DNA of 55,219 nt from CAZQXD01 sp964597315 (GTDB lineage Bacteria; Pseudomonadota; Gammaproteobacteria; Competibacterales; Competibacteraceae): the NCBI GenBank assembly GCA_964597315.1, contig CAZQXD010000026.1:1-55219 (forward strand). The letters run 5' to 3'. Position numbers and translations under genes: made by a program. Below are positions 51,450 through 55,219 of this stretch, one piece after another. Within the stretch, counting starts at the first letter, position 1. Each line of letters opens with the position of its first letter. Under the pieces are notes generated by a model, which was given only the letters and a program-made list of their open reading frames with translations, was not told the origin of the DNA and did not search any database.

Positions 51450-53594
51450 TCAGGAATCCAATCGACGCCCAGAACGAAGCAGGTGTTCGAACTCGTCTGG
51501 TGGCAGCGGATGACTAAAATAATAGCCTTGTATTTCATCGCAGTGCTGGGCGCTGAGCAAAGCGAGCTGTTCCCTGGCTTCAACGCCTTCGGCAATGACT
51601 TTGAGCCTGAGACTGTGGGCCATGCCGATAATGGCCCGGGTGATTTCTTCGTTGTCGGGATCGCTGCCCAGCTCCTGAACAAAGCACTGGTCGATCTTCA
51701 GCTTGTCAATGGGAAAACGCTTGAGGTAGCCCAAGCTGGAATAGCCGGTGCCGAAATCGTCAATGGCGATATTGAGGCCCAGATCCTTCATGGCCTTGAG
51801 CACTCCAATGGCCGCGCCGACATTATGCATGACCACCCCTTCGGTAAGCTCCAACTCCAAAAATTGTGGTTCCAGTCCACTGATATTTAACGCTTTTTTT
51901 ACGGCCTGTTGGAACTGCCGGTGCCGAAACTGAGTAGCCGACAGGTTAACGGCTACCGGGATGGCTGGCAGTCCGGCGTCTTGCCAATGACGATTCTGCG
52001 CGCAGGCAGCAGCCAACACCCATTCCCCAAGCGCGGTTATCAGTCCAGTCTCTTCGGCTAAGGGGATGAATCGGGCAGGCGGTATAACGCCCAATTCCGG
52101 CTGTCGCCAGCGCAACAAAGCCTCGGACCCGACGATGAGGCCGCTACGAATATCCACCTGAGGCTGGTAGAAAAGTGTTAGTTCTTCTCGGTCCAATGCC
52201 TGGCGCAAATGATTTTCCAGCACCAGTGTTTCCATGGCCTGACCGATCATCTCCTGAGAGAAAAACTGGCACTGATTCCGCCCCGATTGCTTCGCGTGGA
52301 ACAAGGCCGCATCAGCATGCTTAAGCAGCGTTTCCTGGTCGAGACCATCATCTGGATACAGACTGATGCCCTGACTCACGGAGATATTTAATTGCCGGCC
52401 ATCTAGTTGAAAGGGGCAGGCGAGGCTCGCGGCGATTTTATCCGCCACCCGCGCGGCGTCTGCGGTCGCTTTAATGTGCGGCATCAGAATGACGAACTCA
52501 TCCCCCCCAGGTCGACTGACCATATCATCGCGGCGCACACAATCATCAAGCCGCTCGGCCACCATGCCCAATAAACGGTCTCCCGCAGCATGGCCCAAAG
52601 AGTCGTTAATGGTTTGAAAGCGATCCAAATCCAGCAGCAGCAAGGCCAGCCGTGACTGGTTTTTCCTGGCACTGGCGAGAATTTCATCCAGGCGCTCGCT
52701 GAAGAGATTTTTGTTTGGCAGGCCCGTAAGAAAATCATACTGGGCCAAATACTGAATCCGCTCCTGAGCAGCCTTGCGTTCGCTGATATCGGAAAAAATG
52801 ACAATGCGATGGGTCAGGCGATGACCATCGTTCTCAACATTGCTGATGGCGACCCATGCGGGAAAAGCTTCGCCGTTACGCCGCTGATGCCATATCTCGC
52901 CCTGCCAGTGACCGAATCGCTCGAGTATTGTCCGCAGTTCCTTGTAAAACACCCGGTCATGGCGCCTGGAGCTATGTACGTGGGGACGCTTGCCAAGCAC
53001 GTCTTCCGGCGCGAAACCGGTGATTCGGGTAAAAGCCCGATTGACGGAGATGATCCGATCTCTCGCGTCGGTGATGAAAATACCCTCTCCGCTATGCTCA
53101 AAGACTTCTGCCCAGAGCCTGAGTTGCTCGGAAATCCGGTGTTTGAATGCCTGCTCCGCTCCACGGACTCCCAGTTCCCGGGACGAACCGAGGATGAGCA
53201 TAGTGCAGCCGTTTTCGTCATATACGGGACCGGCATGCTGTACCATCCAGCGATACCCATCAATGCGATGAAGCAGACGAAACTCGGTGACAATGCTGGC
53301 TTGGCTATGTAGCGCACCATGCAGGGCGTCAAGGTAACGCCCACGATCTGCGGGATGCACATCTCGAATCCAATCATCGGCTGCGAGGCTTTCGGCACGG
53401 CCCGTAAAGTATCGCCAAGCCCGGTTTACCTTCGGAAATCCTTCTCCTTCAAAAGCATACCAAAGAGGCTCAGGAAGCGAATCTAATAAAATAGACGCCT
53501 GAAGTGGTTCGCTTCCGGGGGCCGAGCATCCCTTGCTACCCGGCTCTAGTCCCATAGACAAGGAGGGTTCTACGGACGGTGGCTTGGAACGCAT
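51450..53594 (-). CDS. PAS-PAS-GGDEF-EAL cyclic di-GMP protein
   Basis: The 714-residue product has two PAS domains (about 30-140 and 160-275, the second ending IVIFSDISERKAAQERIQYLAQYD), a GGDEF domain (280-445) with an intact GGDEF (363-367) and an upstream RxxD product-inhibition site (RRDD), and an EAL domain (455-705) with the intact motif SEALLRW and IDDFGTGYSSLGYL. Both making and breaking of c-di-GMP are thus possible; the net activity is unknown. No membrane segment is seen, so it is likely cytosolic and sensed through PAS. The ATG at 53594 has AAGGACC upstream. A c-di-GMP riboswitch lies 5 kb away. Confidence 0.94.
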   Translation of the reverse strand: MRSKPPSVEPSLSMGLEPGSKGCSAPGSEPLQASILLDSLPEPLWYAFEGEGFPKVNRAWRYFTGRAESLAADDWIRDVHPADRGRYLDALHGALHSQASIVTEFRLLHRIDGYRWMVQHAGPVYDENGCTMLILGSSRELGVRGAEQAFKHRISEQLRLWAEVFEHSGEGIFITDARDRIISVNRAFTRITGFAPEDVLGKRPHVHSSRRHDRVFYKELRTILERFGHWQGEIWHQRRNGEAFPAWVAISNVENDGHRLTHRIVIFSDISERKAAQERIQYLAQYDFLTGLPNKNLFSERLDEILASARKNQSRLALLLLDLDRFQTINDSLGHAAGDRLLGMVAERLDDCVRRDDMVSRPGGDEFVILMPHIKATADAARVADKIAASLACPFQLDGRQLNISVSQGISLYPDDGLDQETLLKHADAALFHAKQSGRNQCQFFSQEMIGQAMETLVLENHLRQALDREELTLFYQPQVDIRSGLIVGSEALLRWRQPELGVIPPARFIPLAEETGLITALGEWVLAAACAQNRHWQDAGLPAIPVAVNLSATQFRHRQFQQAVKKALNISGLEPQFLELELTEGVVMHNVGAAIGVLKAMKDLGLNIAIDDFGTGYSSLGYLKRFPIDKLKIDQCFVQELGSDPDNEEITRAIIGMAHSLRLKVIAEGVEAREQLALLSAQHCDEIQGYYFSHPLPPDEFEHLLRSGRRLDS

Positions 53595-53673
53595 CAAGGG
53601 TCCTTATAGCTATATTTTTGCCACCCTCGGTATCGGCACGCCTTGGCCCGACTTTAAACATTTGGAAAAACGA

Positions 53674-55056
53674 TTAAATAACCTTGGAGTACCGTTGCTC
53701 GCCAGGTTGACGCAAATAGCGGTCGAATACCATGCAGACGTTCCGAATCAGCAATCGCCCCGTCGGCAAGACCCGAATTGTGTCACCCTCTAGGGCCAAC
53801 AAACCATCCTCCCGCATATGTAGCACATCTTTCATTTCATTTGAAAAATATTCCATAAAATCAATATTATAACGATCCTGTATAACAGCTATATTCAAAC
53901 CGAAATGGCACATCATCTGGGTAATGATTTGGCGTCGCAGCCGATCATCAAAATCCAGCGCCACCCCTCGGAACACCGGAAGTCGGCCTGCATCAATGCG
54001 GTCGTAATAGCCGTCTAAGGTCTTAAGGTTCTGACTATAGCTATCCCCTATCATGCCGATGGAGGTCATCCCCATAGCTAATAGATCACAATCAGCATGG
54101 GTGCTATATCCTTGAAAGTTCCGATACAGTGTTCCAGCCTGCTGCGCTCGGGCTAGTTCATCGTTAGGCTTAGCGAAGTGGTCCATGCCGATATAAACAT
54201 AACCAGCCCCGGTCAGCCGCTCGATCACCAGTTTTAGTATCTCCAGCTTGGTCGCCGGAATCGGCAGCGCGTTGGCATCGATCTGCTGCTGGATTTTGAA
54301 CAACTGGGGCAGATGTGCGTAATTAAACACCGAAACTCGATCCGGCCCTACTTCTATGATCTGATCCAAGGTCCGGGCAAAACTGGCCACGCTCTGATAA
54401 GGCAATCCATAAATAAGGTCCACGCTCACCGAGCGAAAACCCTCCTGGCGAGCAGCTGCGATGGCCTCCAGAGTAACCTCGGGAGGCTGGATACGGTTGA
54501 TGGCTTTCTGAACCGTTGGATCAAAATCCTGAACCCCCATGCTCAACCGGTTAAAGCCTATCTTGCGCAGCAGAGCAATAACATTCGGGTCCGCTTCCCG
54601 GGGATCAATCTCGATGGAGTATTCACCCGCATCGTCATCAAGTAAGTGAAAGTACTCACCAGTGACCCCCATCAACTCCCACATCTGATCATTGCTAATA
54701 AATGTTGGGGTTCCGCCCCCCCAATGCAGTTGTTTGACCGGTCGTTTCCGATCAAATAGCGCTCCCTGCATGATAATTTCCCGATGCAGACGGCGCAGAT
54801 AAGGCTCCGCCCGCTTGCGGTTCTTGGTAATGATCTTGTGACACGCGCAGTAGAAACACACGGTGTCGCAAAAGGGGAGGTGAAAATAGAGGGACAGAGG
54901 CCGACCGGAAGTATTACTGGCCTGCGCCAGAGTCCTATAGTCCGTTTCGCCGAAGCCCTCATGGAACTGCACTGCCGTGGGATATGATGTATAGCGAGGC
55001 CCCGCTTTATCATACTTGCGGATCAAGTGGGTATCGAAAATGATGGAAGAATCCAT
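53674..55056 (-). CDS. hemN: Oxygen-independent coproporphyrinogen III oxidase
   Basis: The 460-residue radical SAM enzyme converts coproporphyrinogen III to protoporphyrinogen IX without oxygen. The start MDSSIIFDTHLIRKYDKAGPRY leads into YFHLPFCDTVCFYCACHKI with the cluster cysteines Cys63, Cys67, Cys70 and the extra Cys72 of true HemN. WGGGTPTF and VSVDLIYGLPYQS follow. The ATG at 55056 is preferred; an upstream in-frame codon at 55152 falls in the promoter. An FNR-type site ideally placed for anaerobic activation precedes it. Confidence 0.96.
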   Translation of the reverse strand: MDSSIIFDTHLIRKYDKAGPRYTSYPTAVQFHEGFGETDYRTLAQASNTSGRPLSLYFHLPFCDTVCFYCACHKIITKNRKRAEPYLRRLHREIIMQGALFDRKRPVKQLHWGGGTPTFISNDQMWELMGVTGEYFHLLDDDAGEYSIEIDPREADPNVIALLRKIGFNRLSMGVQDFDPTVQKAINRIQPPEVTLEAIAAARQEGFRSVSVDLIYGLPYQSVASFARTLDQIIEVGPDRVSVFNYAHLPQLFKIQQQIDANALPIPATKLEILKLVIERLTGAGYVYIGMDHFAKPNDELARAQQAGTLYRNFQGYSTHADCDLLAMGMTSIGMIGDSYSQNLKTLDGYYDRIDAGRLPVFRGVALDFDDRLRRQIITQMMCHFGLNIAVIQDRYNIDFMEYFSNEMKDVLHMREDGLLALEGDTIRVLPTGRLLIRNVCMVFDRYLRQPGEQRYSKVI

Positions 55057-55110
55057 GGGGCCTGCTCGCCGGTTGCCGACCCAAGGGCCGGAATAAAACG
55101 CTCGTTTAAA

Positions 55111-55152
55111 AGCATACGCCGACAGCCCACAGCCGATGTTGACCCAGGTCAA
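55111..55152 (-). promoter_or_regulatory. FNR/Anr-type class II promoter of hemN
   Basis: The dyad TTGAC-CCAG-GTCAA (55139-55152) is a symmetric variant of the FNR box TTGAT-N4-ATCAA. On the minus strand it is followed by exactly 22 bp and then TATGCT (55111-55116), so the box would be centred at -41.5 of a start near 55104, the standard class II position. This predicts anaerobic induction of hemN. Confidence 0.8.
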
Positions 55153-55163
55153 AACCGGAATGC

Positions 55164-55195
55164 AAAAAAAAACCCCCGTTCTAGAAACGGGGGTT
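55164..55195 (-). terminator. Terminator of the ribosomal RNA operon
   Basis: AACCCCCGTT (55171-55180) and AACGGGGGTT (55186-55195) form a perfect 10-bp stem with loop CTAGA; on the minus strand it is followed by nine Ts (55164-55172, overlapping the stem end). It lies just behind the 3' end of 5S rRNA. Confidence 0.92.
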
Positions 55196-55206
55196 GAGTG
55201 ATAAGC

Positions 55207-55219
55207 GCCTGGCGATGAC
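55207..55219 (-). rRNA. rrf: 3' end of 5S rRNA (partial)
   Basis: The minus strand reads GTCATCGCCAGGC from the window edge, the near-universal 3' end of gammaproteobacterial 5S rRNA (…AGGTCATCGCCAGGC), then GCTTATCACTC and a strong terminator. Only 13 nt of the gene are inside the window, so the call rests on this match and the terminator. Confidence 0.8.

Overview
The window looks like chromosome from a GC-rich gammaproteobacterium, probably a free-living Chromatiales-like or sulfur-oxidiser-like lineage (an inference, since no 16S rRNA or photosynthesis/sulfur genes are visible). The evidence is the pyrG, eno-ftsB-ispD-ispF-truD order typical of gammaproteobacteria, single-chain GcvP, the RoxA ribosomal oxygenase next to purB, a rhombosortase, and several PEP-CTERM proteins. 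Most genes are GC-rich, tightly packed and often overlap by 1-4 nt. The DNA at about 0.5-2.7 kb and 42.6-43.5 kb is clearly AT-richer and carries the PEP-CTERM genes.

Layout. (1) 0-3.6 kb: a partial gene with a perfect 20-bp inverted repeat at its start, a decayed paralogue fragment, two PEP-CTERM proteins and a small secreted protein. (2) 3.7-10.4 kb: a HemG-like flavodoxin, then the divergent set of large transglutaminase/DUF2126 protein, circularly permuted ATP-grasp protein and alpha-E protein, a widespread but functionally unresolved predicted peptide-forming system. (3) 10.4-19.2 kb: an eight-gene minus-strand polysaccharide cluster (flippase, methyltransferase, acetyltransferase, Wzy-like polymerase, three glycosyltransferases, sulfotransferase) joined directly behind truD, where many relatives have surE-pcm-nlpD-rpoS. 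(4) 19.3-24.9 kb: truD, ispF, ispD, ftsB, eno, pyrG; kdsA is absent. (5) 25-33 kb: a DUF1611/enolase-superfamily pair resembling the DgcN-DgcA D-glutamate pathway, divergent from gcvT, gcvP and an AGCS sodium/amino-acid symporter; no gcvH. (6) 33-39.7 kb: Mth938-like and HIT proteins, purB, roxA, GNAT, NudF-like Nudix hydrolase, rhombosortase and mazG, with a candidate sigma-54-dependent small RNA between the last two. (7) 39.8-46.3 kb: two unrecognised proteins, a VpsR-like sigma-54 activator, a third PEP-CTERM protein behind a good -24/-12 promoter, and a secreted subtilase behind a c-di-GMP-I riboswitch. (8) 46.4-55.2 kb: livKHMGF, a PAS-GGDEF-EAL protein, hemN with an FNR-type promoter, and the extreme 3' end of a 5S rRNA gene with its terminator.

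The common thread is control of the cell surface. Sigma-54 promoters, a VpsR-like activator, a GGDEF-EAL enzyme, a c-di-GMP riboswitch, secreted or sorted proteins (PEP-CTERM, rhombosortase, subtilase) and a putatively sulfated polysaccharide all point to matrix or biofilm biology. The most novel items are the candidate sigma-54 small RNA with a CU-rich anti-Shine-Dalgarno linker (38711-38827) and the c-di-GMP riboswitch whose downstream hairpin can hide the Shine-Dalgarno of a subtilase gene (46069-46226).
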